NCBI RefSeq assembly: GCF_036826855.1
Contig: NZ_CP104578.1
Location: 1-64,000, forward strand
DNA: 64,000 nt
From: Streptomyces sp. SJL17-4
GTDB lineage: Bacteria > Actinomycetota > Actinomycetes > Streptomycetales > Streptomycetaceae
Direction: 5' to 3'
Part shown: positions 43,922 to 53,686 of the stretch, in pieces
Layout: the number at the start of each line of letters is the position of its first letter
Numbering within the stretch: position 1 is the first letter of the stretch
The notes under the pieces: generated by a model
What the model was told of the DNA's origin: nothing
Database searches by the model: none
What the model saw: the letters and a program-made list of their open reading frames with translations, nothing else
Made by a program: the position numbers and the translations under genes

Positions 43922-44514
43922 CCGCCGCAGGTGAGTGAGGCGAGCTGGACGCCCTGAAAGCTCGCCCCCAAGGGCAGACACGACGGCGTGTTCTCCCTGA
44001 TCGCGGTGTGCGAGGTTCCCGAGGCCGCGGCATCGCACTCGAAGACCTGAGTGGGATCCGTGACCGCATGCGGGTCACGCGGCGCCCTGATCCAGGACTC
44101 GTTGGTCCGCCATCTCAGTAGCCGTTCGGGACACCAGCGCACTCCAGGGGCTCGATCTTTCGGCAGAGCTCGTGGGCTCGCGGATGAACAAGCGGTCGAC
44201 CCTGGAGCGCGCGCCGTACCGATCGACGTCTGGCAAGCCGTCGCTGGTTTCGCGGTGGTCACGGAGGCGCCGGGCTGCGCCGCTCTTGACAGAGGCCTCA
44301 AGGGCCCGGGGACACAGCGGCATCAGCCCGGCACCCGCGTCATCACCGCGAGCCCCGCAACGGACAGCGATGCCGCTCTTTGAGGCGGCCTTGACGGCCC
44401 GGGGGGGGATCCAGGCATTCGCTGTCCTGTGCGAGCAATCGTCCCGGGTCGTTGCATGGGCCCGGGCCGTCTGCTTACTCACTGGATCAGGGGGATCACG
44501 GCGGCCCCTCGCCC
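43922..44514. other. Gene-free stretch
   Basis: About 590 bases between the secreted protein and the IS5 fragment. I find no supported gene or regulatory element; short frames here have no family resemblance. Confidence 0.4.
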
Positions 44515-44705
44515 GTCGACCGGCCCGTCCCCGCTCCAAGCGCCACCTGATCGTCGACCGCCACGTAACCCCGCCCGCTGTGACGCTGACCGGCGGAAAC
44601 CGGCACGCCGTCACCCCAGCTCCTGCCCCTGCTGGACGCCGTCCCATCGATTCGCGACCGGCGGGGACGCTCCGCCGCAAAACCCCGGTGTCTCGGTGCG
44701 GATGA
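44515..44705 (+). mobile_element. IS5-family transposase fragment
   Basis: The plus strand reads SKRHLIVDRHVTPPAVTLTG and GNRHAVTP, matching the catalytic Asp strand of IS5-type transposases (KHHLIVDRxGxPLAVxLTGGN). In another frame follows LLPLLDAVPSIRDRRG, the next motif. Only about 60 codons remain and the frame is broken. Confidence 0.65.
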
Positions 44706-45242
44706 TCCTGGGCATGCGCGGCGTGACGCCGAGCATCGAGAAGATCATTGGGGCTGAGGCCCCGCTGGCCGCGCTGCAGGTCGCCGAGCAGCGCGTTGGA
44801 GCCGAGCGGGGCCGGTGGGGCAACAAGGGCGTCGCCGACTCGTCGGTTGCCCGCGTCCCCACCGCGGGCGAGCCAGACACGTTCTCCTCCATTCGCTCGG
44901 GCTGCTGGGGCAGCCACGGAGGCATGTGCGCCTACTGACAGCACGTTGGAGACTCGCTCTCAAGGGCATGGGCGACGACATGTGCGAGGCCTGCCACCAG
45001 ACCCGCCACGCCAGTTCTGATCCGGCCACGGGGGAGGATCGGAATGGGGCCCTGCGGACCGGGAACCGGTACCGAGGACCTCGTCGTATGTCCAGGAACT
45101 CGCCTGCGCCACACGGTTACCCCGATGCGGCTGTCGCAGTGAAACCTCCCTGGCTGCCGTGGGGCCTTGAGTAGACGGGGAACTCACTCCTTCGACCGGA
45201 CGCACGAGATGGTCCGTGACCGTCGCACACAAGGAGAAGTCC
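44706..45242. other. Gene-free stretch upstream of the cupin gene
   Basis: About 540 bases. A 78-codon frame from 44702 (MILGMRGVTPSIEKIIGAEA onward) has no family resemblance and shares its start with transposase debris. The cupin promoter should lie near its right end but no clear hexamers stand out. Confidence 0.35.
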
Positions 45243-45680
45243 ATGGCACAGCAGACCTTCGATCCCAACAGGCTCACGTTCGAGCAGGGAGTGGAGCGGA
45301 TCAAGAAGGCTGTCCGCGAGAGCGGACTCGACGTCGAAGGCCGCATCATCACGTCAAGGGACGCGGGGGTCGATGAAGCGATCAAGCTTCTCGAAGTCGA
45401 CAATGTCCCGCCGGGGTTCCGCAAGTGGCAACTTCCGGTGTACATGGCCTGTGAGTCCCAGCTCTACATCACGGTCGCCGAACCGGGTGCAAAGGCGTCC
45501 CCGCACGCGCACAACGGCGGTGCCGGCATCCGGTTCATCGCGGGCGGATCGATCGTCTACAACGGCCATGAGCTCACGGCCGGGGACTGGATGTACATCC
45601 CGGCGGGCACGGAGTACTCCTTCGAGGTCGGCCGTTACGGCGCGCTGATGTGTTACTGCTACTGCTGTTCCTGCGCCTGA
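45243..45680 (+). CDS. Cupin protein with cysteine-cluster tail
   Basis: 145 residues from the ATG at 45243 (AAGGAGAAGTCC directly upstream). The core is a cupin barrel: KWQLPVYMACESQLYITVAE, then PGAKASPHAHNGGAGIRFIA with motif-1 histidines, and GGSIVYNGHELTAGDWMYIP, AGTEYSFEVG as motif 2. Cupins bind a metal through His/Glu; here SPHAH supplies two histidines. The last residues are LMCYCYCCSCA, five cysteines in seven positions, which is unusual and suggests a metal or cluster binding tail. No enzyme partner is adjacent. The gene is monocistronic and full length. Confidence 0.85.
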   Translation: MAQQTFDPNRLTFEQGVERIKKAVRESGLDVEGRIITSRDAGVDEAIKLLEVDNVPPGFRKWQLPVYMACESQLYITVAEPGAKASPHAHNGGAGIRFIAGGSIVYNGHELTAGDWMYIPAGTEYSFEVGRYGALMCYCYCCSCA

Positions 45681-46713
45681 ACAGCGGCGCAAACGGAGAG
45701 TCGGGCGAGCTGCGGCCCGTCAAGGCATCCGCACCAGAGGACGACCCGTAGGCGAAAGTGGCTGGTATCGAACTGTGGGGCATGTTCGGGACCTCGGTTG
45801 CCGGTCGTGTCGCGAACCTGCCACGGTGTCCGTCATGGGTGCCGAGCCTCTTACTGACCTTGCTCGTCGCTCTGCCCCAGGGGTCCAGGAGGTCCCGCGA
45901 GCGGCGGCCCACGCCGCCGCTCGCGGGAATCTCGCGGCAGCGGTAGATGCCGAGGACGAGTTGCGTGGTCACCGGCTGCTCGCCGTGGCCACGTCGGCCC
46001 GCATGAGCTCGGTCACGAGGGACGCGACCTGTTCCCCGGTCAGGTCCGCGACATGGGTGAGTGCGCCCAGAAGGGAGCCTGGCCCGGCGACGGCACTACG
46101 AGTCGCTTGGCCTGGTGCGCCCTTCGGGCCGCACGGACTCCAGCTACCGAGTGTGCTCCGCGGAGGGCACTCGGCGGAGTTGGCTATCCGACACTGTCAG
46201 CGGAGTAGTACCAGGTGTTGTTGTCGTACACATGCGTGTAGCGTCGGCGGCGGGCTGATGAGCCGGTGACCCTGTCTGGTCGCCTGTTCTGGCGTGCAGT
46301 ACGGGCGGCCAAGCGTGACCTGGGACTGACGCTCGCTGTCGCTCAGGCGGTGGTCCTCTGTCTATCTGACGATGCAGCCGCCTGACGTGAGTGGTGCACC
46401 GCGCCGGCGATCACGCATTGCCCCGTGGCGGACACCACCGGTCAGGAACTACAACGTCTCCATGAGTTACGGCAGTTACCGGCGGCACCGCTGGTGATGG
46501 GCTTCGAGACCAGCAGCACATGTGGGCTCGCGGCCGTAGTGGCCGCGAGCGCGCGGAGATGGGATACGGCACCCTGCAGCAGCCCCAACACCCAAGCAAG
46601 CGCGCTTCGTTCTCTCGTGCTGTTCCAACCCGTACCACCGCCCAGACGATGGGGGGCGGGGCGGTGCGCATCATGCCGGCCTGGAACAGCGAGTCTCTAG
46701 GGAGCGGCTGATA
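45681..46713. other. Decayed stretch
   Basis: About 1 kb holding only a MerR fragment (listed separately) and short unassigned readings, for example LFWRAVRAAKRDLGLTLAVA near 46275. No continuous gene is supported on either strand. Confidence 0.4.
46085..46190 (+). pseudogene. MerR-family regulator fragment
   Basis: The plus strand reads RRHYESLGLVRPSGRTDSSY, RVCSAEGTRR. This is the second half of the MerR winged helix (LRYYExxGLLxPxRxxxxYRxY). Neither the first helix nor the effector domain can be read in frame. Confidence 0.55.
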
Positions 46714-49320
46714 CCAGGGCCCAAGGCCGGCGTATTGCTGGCCACTATGCTGCTGCAGCCCGGCATGCCGCAGTCGGTCGATCGCCTCATGGCCGCTGTG
46801 TGGGGCGACCATCCGCCCCGAACTGCGCTCGCCTCGCTGCACAACCTTTTCGCACGATTGCGATCTTTGCTCGGCCCAGAGAGCCGCAGGCTGCAGAGGA
46901 ACCGGGGTTCCTACTCCCTTCGGCTCTGCCCCGGCGAACTTGATGCGGAGGTCTTCAGCACGCACCTCGTATGTGCTCAGGACATCCTGCGCGCGCGTGA
47001 CTGGGAGACCGTCGAGAAGGAGAGCGCCGCGGCACTGTCCCTGTGGCGTGGCCGGCCGGTGGCCGAGTTTCCTTCCCTTCACGGTGCGCCGGAGGTCGCG
47101 CACCTTGTCGAGCAGCATCTGCAGGCAGTTGAGATGCGGTTCGAGGCTCACCTCCGCACAGACCGCCACCGAGAGGTCACCGCCGACATCGCCCACTATG
47201 CCGCCACGCATCCGCTGCGCGAGCCGTTCCACCGTCAGCTGATCACAGCTCTGCACCAGGGCGAGCGCACCGCCGACGCCATCACCGCGTACCACAGCCT
47301 GCGCCGTTCCCTGGCAGACGAACTCGGCGTCGACCCCGCCCCGGCCACCCAGCAAGTCTTCCGCAAGGTGCTCGCCCCGGCTTCACCTCGCGCCGCCCGG
47401 GGCAGCTCGCCCGCACTGGATCCTCAGCCGACAGCCTCACACCAGCCGAATGCCACCCACCCCGGCGATGCAGCCGCGGATTCGGAGCTCGTCCGCGAGA
47501 CAGCGTTCCAGATCCCCCGTGACATCGGGGACTTCACCGGCAGGTACGGGGAACTCGCCGCCCTGCGCGAGCGTCTGCTGACGTCCGGGGCCGACGGCCT
47601 GCCCTCGGTCGTCGTCATCTCGGGCATGGGTGGTATCGGTAAGACCACCCTTGCCCTCCACGCCGCTCACGGCATCCGAGGCTCGTTCCCCGATGGGCAG
47701 CTCTACGCGGATCTACGGGGGCTTCGGATCAGGTGCCCCCCGTACCGCCCACGACCTGCTCGCCCGCTTCCTCACCGACCTCGGTGTCCCAGCCCATTCA
47801 TTGCCCGAAGACACCGACCACCGGGCCGCCCTGTACCGGGCCACCCTCGCCGAGCGCCGCGTCCTCGTCTTCCTGGACAACGCCCGCGACACCGCACAGC
47901 TCGCCCCCCCTCCTCAGAGGCAGCGGCCCCGGCGCTGTAGTCGTCACCAGCCGGCACAGACTGACTGGTCTGGCCGCGGCCACCCACATCACGCTCCAGC
48001 CCTTCGCGGCGGACGAGCAGCACCAGCTGCTCGCCGCGACCTGCGGCCCCGAACAGCTCGCCGCCGAATGCACCGCCACCGAGCAGATCCTCACGGCCTG
48101 CGCCGGACTGCCTCTCGCACTGCGGATCGTCGGCGCACGTCTGGCCCACGGCGGACGAGCAGTCCCCGCCACCGCCGACCGCCTCAACCGGGCCGGACAT
48201 CGGCTTACTGCACTCACCCTCGACCACCTGGATGTCATGGAGGTCTTCCTGATGATTTACCAGGCATTGAGTGACAGCCCGCGCCAGGCGGAGCGCGATG
48301 CAGGTCGTCGGCGAGGGGGTGGCGGGCGCGGCCTTCCGCCGCCTGGGCCTGTGGCCCGCCCAACCCTTCTCCACAGAGGCGGCGTCTGCCCTCCTCGATC
48401 ACCCGATGGAGCAGACCCTCGGCCTCCTTGAGATCCTCGTCAGCACTCATCTCCTGCAAAGCCCCACACCAGGCGCCTACCGGTTCCACGAACTTCTGGG
48501 TGAGTTCGCCGCCGAGCGGGCGGGCCAGGAGGAATGTCCCGACGTACGCCAGGCCGGTCTGCTGCGGATCATCGCGTGGTACCGGGCAGCAACCCGACAG
48601 GCCGACTTGGCCACCCGCACCAGAGCGCATATCGACCCCGCTCCGGACCCCGGCGCTCCACTGCCGGAGTTCACCGACACGGATCAGGCACCGGCCTGGA
48701 TCACCGCGGAGATGCCCGCCATCCAGAATGCCGTCCGAACCGCCGCCGCCATCCGACCCGAACTGGCCTGGCCCACCGCCGACACGCTCTTCGGCTGGAC
48801 CCTTGCCAACTGGTGGGCCATCCAGTACCGGTGACAACCGGTCAATGAAGCGCTCGCCGCCGCCCAGCGTGCAGGCGACCTCCGGGGTGAAGCCCAGATG
48901 GAGCAGTTTCTCGGAGTGGCACACGGAGCCTCCTACCGCAGCGAGACCAGCCTCGCCCACCTCGCAGCGGCGGGCCGCTCTGTACGAGCAGATCGGTGAC
49001 ATCAAGGCACACGCCAGATCCCTGGCGAACTTCAGCCAGGCCTGAACCCAGGCCGGCCGGATGCAAGAGGGACTGACAGCGATACGGCGCACGATCGCTC
49101 TCCACTCGGAGACCGGACCTCCGCCGGTCGCGCACCTTCACTCCCTCGGCGCACTGCTCCTTGGCTCGGGCGACGCAGCAGGTGCCGAACGAGCATTCCG
49201 CCAATGCCTGGGCATCGTCCGCGACGAGGGCCAGGCCCTGTTCGAGACCATCACCCTCGTGACCCTCGGCGATTCGCTGCGCCGAAGAGAGGGCGTCCGG
49301 TGGCGGCGTAGACGAGGACC
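46714..49320 (+). pseudogene. SARP/AfsR-like regulator, multiple frameshifts
   Basis: A large regulator of the SARP class can be followed through four frames. The first part gives the end of the DNA-binding domain (SVDRLMAAVWGDHPPRTALA) and a BTAD domain (FSTHLVCAQDILRARDWETV, LREPFHRQLITALHQGERTA), then an NB-ARC P-loop (VVVISGMGGIGKTTLALHAA). At the G5 run 47717-47721 the frame shifts (FGSGAPRTAHDLLARFLTDL, RVLVFLDNARDTAQL), and again at C7 47904-47910 (GAVVVTSRHRLTGL). A later part continues LLQSPTPGAYRFHELLGEFA and TPR-like repeats. Two of the shifts are single added bases in homopolymers, so an intact gene with read errors is possible; an in-frame TGA at 48832 and later breaks argue for real decay. 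Confidence 0.7.
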
Positions 49321-49345
49321 GCGCCCAGGCGGAAAATGTCATTGA
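49275..49345 (-). pseudogene. Inverted fragment of a serine/threonine kinase
   Basis: The minus strand reads NDIFRLGAVLVYAATGRPLF, kinase subdomain IX (DxFxLG). The segment that should follow it in the protein lies on the plus strand immediately to the right, so the two kinase pieces face each other. An inversion breakpoint is near 49336-49345. Confidence 0.55.
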
Positions 49346-49560
49346 TCGCCGAAGAGGAGGCCGACCTCACCGGCGTACCCGATTCACTCGTCGCTCTCGT
49401 GCGCGCGTGTCTGAACAAGGACCCGGCGCAGCGGCCCACACCCGCGCAGGTGATCGAGCGCACCGCTACGGACCGGGCCGAGGAATGGCTGCCCGGGTCA
49501 GTACTGGCCCATCTGGGGCGCCGGGCAGCAGAGTTGCTGGACTTCACTCCACAGCCGCGA
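49336..49560 (+). pseudogene. 3' remnant of a serine/threonine kinase domain
   Basis: The plus strand reads EEADLTGVPDSLVALVRACL, NKDPAQRPTPAQVIE: kinase subdomains X and XI with the invariant Arg (AQRP). After this comes WLPGSVLAHLGRRAAELLDF and a Pro/Gln-rich juxtamembrane-like stretch. The catalytic half of the kinase is missing apart from the inverted piece at 49275-49345. Confidence 0.6.
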
Positions 49561-49775
49561 GGCGCGCAGCCGGACCCACGCGCCCAGCCTTGCCTCCTCA
49601 GCCGCTCAGTCTCAGTCTCAGCCGACCTCGTACCCCCCTGCCGCCGGCTTCATCACCGGCTCCGCACGCCCCGATCCCGTGCGACGCGGACAACGCGCCG
49701 CCGCCGTACCCGGCCGGCTGGTCCGCCCCCGCCCGGACGACACCGGACCGCCGGGGAGCGAGCGGTCTGCTCCTC

Positions 49776-50078
49776 GTGAAGAACGGCCGCGTAAAACGCG
49801 TACCGACGGAGTTTCGCGGACTGGAGCTGCTACAGGAGATCAGCCGCCTGCTTCGGGCCGAGAACGTCACGATGACAAAGCTCGGCACGGACCTGACCCT
49901 TTGGCATGTCGATGGCGCCGGGCGGACACCCAATCCGGGCGCGAGCCGTCTCATGGCCGAGTACGGCTTCGAACCGGTCACCGGGGCTGCGGTCGTGGCC
50001 GGACCCATCATCGGCCACATGCCGTTCCCGCTGGGCAGCGAAGCGACCGAGGACCTCGCGCTCCGTCTGGAGCGGTGA
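49776..50078 (+). CDS. DUF3846-like small protein
   Basis: About 100 residues from a possible GTG at 49776: KNGRVKRVPTEFRGLELLQE, ISRLLRAENVTMTKLGTDLT, LWHVDGAGRTPNPGASRLMA. It resembles DUF3846-type proteins (a level or score-setting domain often found on mobile elements), but the match is by pattern only. The frame is open far upstream through the kinase tail without a good ribosome binding site, so the true start is unclear and the gene could itself be a truncated remnant. Confidence 0.45.
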   Translation: MKNGRVKRVPTEFRGLELLQEISRLLRAENVTMTKLGTDLTLWHVDGAGRTPNPGASRLMAEYGFEPVTGAAVVAGPIIGHMPFPLGSEATEDLALRLER

Positions 50079-50517
50079 TCCTCAACCAGCACGGGATCGA
50101 TCGCCCGCTTGCAGACGGTCTCACCCAGACAGCCCGGCTCGCCCGGCTCGCCGCGTCCGGCTGCGGTGTTCACGGGGGCCGGGGCGAACGACGACCAACG
50201 AGTTGTGGGCCGCCGCTGACCGCTGCGCACTATGCCGGAGGCCGGTTCGTGTACGACTCTGGCGTGCCCGACCGGCCTGGTGGCTCGGTGGCAGGGTGGC
50301 AGGGTGAACGGCACGTGGCCATCCGCACCGCTCCCCTGCAAACCTGGCCACCGGCCCCGGCCACCGGCCCCGCTCGGCGTCGCCCGCGGCAGTCCACGGC
50401 CGCGTCTCCCTCCCGGCTCACCACGGGAGGCCACTGGCGGGCGCGGGGAGACAAGCTCACCACGAAGACATGTCCCTCCCTCATGCCACCCTGAACGGGC
50501 CCGGTGGCGCCCGTCTT
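50079..50517. other. Gene-free stretch
   Basis: About 440 bases with short direct repeats (GGTGGCAGGGTGGCAGGGTG near 50290 and CCACCGGCCCCGG near 50347) and no supported gene. Confidence 0.45.
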
Positions 50518-51024
50518 TCAGTCGAGGTCGATCGTGAAGCGCCTCGTACCCGGAGCGATCGTCTCGGCGTGGACCGAGCCACGAGCCCGGTCGTATTCCC
50601 CGGTTCCACCGGTGATCCCGTTGTCGAACGCGGGGGGAGGGCCCGGGTTGAGATGGCCGAAGACCATCCCCTGCACCGAGATCTGGCCGCCCGGGAGGGT
50701 GTAGGTCACGATGCACACCTCCGCTCCGCCGTTGGCGACGCGGGTGGTGTCGCACGTGCCGCCGGTTTCGCCGACCTGCTTGCCGTCCTGGTCGAAGAGA
50801 GTCGAGCGGAAGACGGTCCGATCGCCCTGGGCGGGGCTGCCGCCGGGGTTGACGGGGAAGCGCGACTGCTCCGCGAGCCGGCCGATGAGTGTGATGACCT
50901 TGCCTTTGTCCTTGGCGCGGGCCGCTTCGGTGTCGGTCGCAGCGGTGGCCGCGACAGGGACGCCGGCGAGAAGGGCGACCAGCGCAGTGGCCGTTCCGAG
51001 ACAAGCTGCTCTGATGGGGCGCAT
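50518..51024 (-). CDS. Secreted allene oxide cyclase-like barrel protein
   Basis: 168 residues from the ATG at 51024, preceded by AGGAGC. Residues 1-30 are a signal peptide (RPIRAACLGTATALVALLAG). The mature part shows the lipocalin-like barrel pattern of AOC/dirigent-type domains: VITLIGRLAEQSRFPVN, DRTVFRSTLFDQDGKQVGET, YTLPGGQISVQGMVFGHL, AFDNGITGGTGEYDRARGSV. The GGTGEY turn is a family hallmark. Bacterial members are secreted and of unknown substrate. Divergent from the lipoprotein gene at 51351. Confidence 0.85.
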   Translation of the reverse strand: MRPIRAACLGTATALVALLAGVPVAATAATDTEAARAKDKGKVITLIGRLAEQSRFPVNPGGSPAQGDRTVFRSTLFDQDGKQVGETGGTCDTTRVANGGAEVCIVTYTLPGGQISVQGMVFGHLNPGPPPAFDNGITGGTGEYDRARGSVHAETIAPGTRRFTIDLD

Positions 51025-51264
51025 CAAATGGCTCCTAGGGTTGAGGCTCATGGATGTCCGGTGACACATCCATAACCTCAGCTCTGCCGCGCCCAGCACG
51101 ACCACCTGAGGATCCGACCAATCGGACGAGCCCGGGACGAGAGAGGGCGGTCGGCCCGGTCTTGGTCTTCGGTGACACAGGCGCCCCTCCCCACGCAGAG
51201 CACGGTGTCGACGGCGCGGCCGTGGTCGTCGGCCGCGGTGGGCGTGCGCCGCAGCACGCAGTGC

Positions 51265-51303
51265 CGGGACGGGGGCCGGGGCCGGGGGCCGGGGGCCGGG
51301 GGT
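51265..51303. repeat. G-tract repeat upstream of a lipoprotein gene
   Basis: Six runs of three to five G, mostly in tandem GCCGGGG(G) units (from GGGACGGGGGCC onward), 48-86 bases upstream of the lipoprotein start. The spacing (2-base linkers) is compatible with a G-quadruplex. Confidence 0.65.
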
Positions 51304-51350
51304 CTTATAGGGCCCTTTCCCCGTTCATCCCCCTCGGAGACACTGTCACC

Positions 51351-52070
51351 ATGCCCGCCGTACTCCGCCGCCCCGCCACCGCCCTGCTCTGCGCGCCCGT
51401 CATTCTCTCCGCGACCGCCTGCGGTCCGTTCCTGGGCGACCTGACCAGACCCGGGATTCTCGGCAGGGCGATCACGGCGACAGAGGCGGCGAAGTCCGTG
51501 ACCGTTCACACCGACGTGCTCTCTATGGCGGTACCGATGAAGGGCTACGTCTCCCGCGACAACCGGGGCAACTGCACCGCCAAGATGTCCTACGGCCCGG
51601 CGGGCACGGCCGAAGTGATCAAGATCGACGACAAGGACGTGTACCTGCGCCGCGACGAGTCGCTCCTGCGGATGCAGGAGCGGCACCGGAGCCCGGAGGA
51701 CCTGGAGGCCCTGATCGACGATCTCAGGGGCCGCTGGACGAAGCCGTCCGTCGACGGCCCCGACGCTCCGGACGAACTGGCGCTCTGCGGCGGGAAGAGA
51801 ACCTCTACCTGGTTGGAGAACGGCTGGGAGGACGACTCCGCGAAGGGCGAGGTGACCACCGTTGAGGGGCGGAAAGCGCTGAAGCTGGCGAAGCCGGTCG
51901 GCAGCGACGGCGAGACGACCACCGTCTACATCGCCGCTGAGGGCCCGCCGTACCTCCTGAAAATCGTCACGACGGGCGGCGAGGTGTCGGGGACGACCAC
52001 GTTCTCGCACTACGACAGGCCGGTCGAGGCGAAGGCCCCGCCGGTCGAGGATGTCGTCGTCACCGACTGA
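51351..52070 (+). CDS. Lipoprotein of unknown function
   Basis: 239 residues from the ATG at 51351. Residues 1-24 are a lipoprotein signal with lipobox SATAC and the acylated Cys at 24 (AVLRRPATALLCAPVILSATAC). The mature part begins GPFLGDLTRPGILGRAITAT and has a beta-rich LolA/LppX-like look (DKDVYLRRDESLLRM, ALKLAKPVGSDGETTTVYIA, PPYLLKIVTTGGEVSGTTTF). It would be anchored to the outer face of the membrane; LolA-like lipoproteins often bind lipids or glycolipids, but that is inference. A G-tract repeat lies just upstream. Confidence 0.85.
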   Translation: MPAVLRRPATALLCAPVILSATACGPFLGDLTRPGILGRAITATEAAKSVTVHTDVLSMAVPMKGYVSRDNRGNCTAKMSYGPAGTAEVIKIDDKDVYLRRDESLLRMQERHRSPEDLEALIDDLRGRWTKPSVDGPDAPDELALCGGKRTSTWLENGWEDDSAKGEVTTVEGRKALKLAKPVGSDGETTTVYIAAEGPPYLLKIVTTGGEVSGTTTFSHYDRPVEAKAPPVEDVVVTD

Positions 52071-52744
52071 TCATCAGAGGGTCTGCCGGACCCACACATT
52101 GGCTTGAGGTAGGCCGCTCAGCAGCACGAGGCTGCGCAGGGGGCGCCGCCGTCCGGCGTGGCCGCTGCACAGCCTGGGCAAGGGGCGGGATCCGCAGGTG
52201 CCCGGATCGAGCACTCGAGGGCGGGGCACCGTCGGGCAACCGCGCCGCGCCGCGCACGGTCCACAACCCCCAGTCCCATGCCTTCGGCGGGGTACCACGG
52301 CCGTCTGAATCTCGCATGAGCGCGCGCCTTCGTCATGCCCTCCTTTCTGGACGACCGGTGCATGTAGGGCAGTAGTCCCACGGGGAATGTGAGACGTCAT
52401 GCCCATCGCCGCGACCGGCGGAGCTCGATGCCGCGCTCGGTCCGCGCATCGATCCGGAGCCCGTTGAGGCCGTGGATCTCGTCGCGTTCGATGTCCACCT
52501 GGCTTTGTTCATGAGAACGAACAGCAGATGTTCACCACTTCGGGAGGCACCACTGTCTGGCGCCGTTCGATTGCGGAGCAAGTCGGAGACCGGCTACCGA
52601 CACCTTGGGCAGTTCGCTGGAAGAGGCCAGCGTGCATGTGCCGTGTGAGGTTCTCGAGGATCTCGCGCAACCACGAACTGTGGACGGCCGGCAGCCGGAA
52701 CAGGTGGGTCCAGCCGCCCTGGTCGCCGGTGGCGATGCCCTCTG
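52071..52744. other. Gene-free stretch
   Basis: About 670 bases without a supported gene. A minus-strand reading near 52410-52510 (VDIERDEIHGLNGLRIDART) is protein-like but short and unassigned. The right end may include a missing signal-peptide start for the downstream gene. Confidence 0.4.
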
Positions 52745-53593
52745 ATGGCCTCCGCGGCCGCCGCGCTGGGGCTCACCTCGCTCACTCTGGCCGGTGCGGG
52801 CACTGCGCCCGCGCAGGCCGCGGTGAGCGACTGTCCGTCGGGCTACTTCTGCGCCTGGCCGGACGACCGCGCCACCGGCTCGATGTTCAAGACGAACACG
52901 AGCAAGGCGACGCTGGGCACCTGGGACAACAAGCTCGTCAAGGTCGTCAACCGCACGTCCCTGATCGCCTGTCTCTACGACGACCCGAATTACGGACGCT
53001 CACAGGGCTACACCACCATCGAGCCCGACCCCATCGCCACCAACTTCAGCTCGGACAGCGACTTCAGCTCGGTGAAGCTCGTCCGTACCGCGCGGGAGTG
53101 CGAGACGACCCCCTACCCCGGCTGGTACGCGGCGACCGCGCCGAAGCTGTCCGGGTTCGGCGACATGAACGCCGACCGGAGGTCGGACATCCTCGTCAGG
53201 GACACGGTCGGCCGCCTGTGGTTCCTGCCCGGCGACGACACCGGACGTCTGGTCGGCAGCGGCGGCTGGAACGCCCTCGACGCCCTCACCCGGCACGGCG
53301 ACTTCAGCCGTGACGGCCGGGAGGACGTGATCGCCCGTGAGAAGTCCACCGGCAAACTCTGGCTCTACCCGGGCCGGGCCGGCGTCCTCGGCGCACGTGC
53401 GCTGGTCGGCAGTGGCGGCTGGAACGGCATGGAGTCGATCCTCGGTGTCGGTGACTGGTCGGCCGACGGCCGGCCCGACCTTCTCGCGTCGAACGGCGAC
53501 TGGCTCTCCCACTACCGGGGAACCGGTACGGGCGGCCTGCGAGTCGGCGACGAGATCACCGGCGGCTGGTGGGGCCTGAACGGCGCCCTCTGA
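52745..53593 (+). CDS. Secreted I36-type inhibitor domain with VCBS/FG-GAP repeats
   Basis: 282 residues from the ATG at 52745. The hydrophobic segment SAAAALGLTSLTLAGAGTAP acts as a signal peptide but lacks the usual basic start, so the N-terminus may be truncated or the true start lies in unreadable upstream sequence. Residues about 28-120 match peptidase inhibitor family I36 (DCPSGYFCAWPDDRATGSMF, KVVNRTSLIACLYDDPNYG). Residues about 130-280 contain three FG-GAP/VCBS-type repeats (GFGDMNADRRSDILVRDTVG, HGDFSRDGREDVIAREKSTG, VGDWSADGRPDLLASNGDW) with calcium-binding DxNxDxxxD patterns. Probably an extracellular protease inhibitor or binding protein. Confidence 0.8.
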   Translation: MASAAAALGLTSLTLAGAGTAPAQAAVSDCPSGYFCAWPDDRATGSMFKTNTSKATLGTWDNKLVKVVNRTSLIACLYDDPNYGRSQGYTTIEPDPIATNFSSDSDFSSVKLVRTARECETTPYPGWYAATAPKLSGFGDMNADRRSDILVRDTVGRLWFLPGDDTGRLVGSGGWNALDALTRHGDFSRDGREDVIAREKSTGKLWLYPGRAGVLGARALVGSGGWNGMESILGVGDWSADGRPDLLASNGDWLSHYRGTGTGGLRVGDEITGGWWGLNGAL

Positions 53594-53686
53594 CCACGTG
53601 CGAACCCTACGTGGGGGCCTTCGCCTCGAGGCAGTGGCCCTCACGCAGCAGGTGACCGTCGCCCCGGTCTCCTGCGCCCCGGCCGG

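Noticed and set aside
44702..44938. A 78-codon plus-strand frame after the IS5 fragment
   Set aside because: No family and no RBS, and it begins inside transposase debris.
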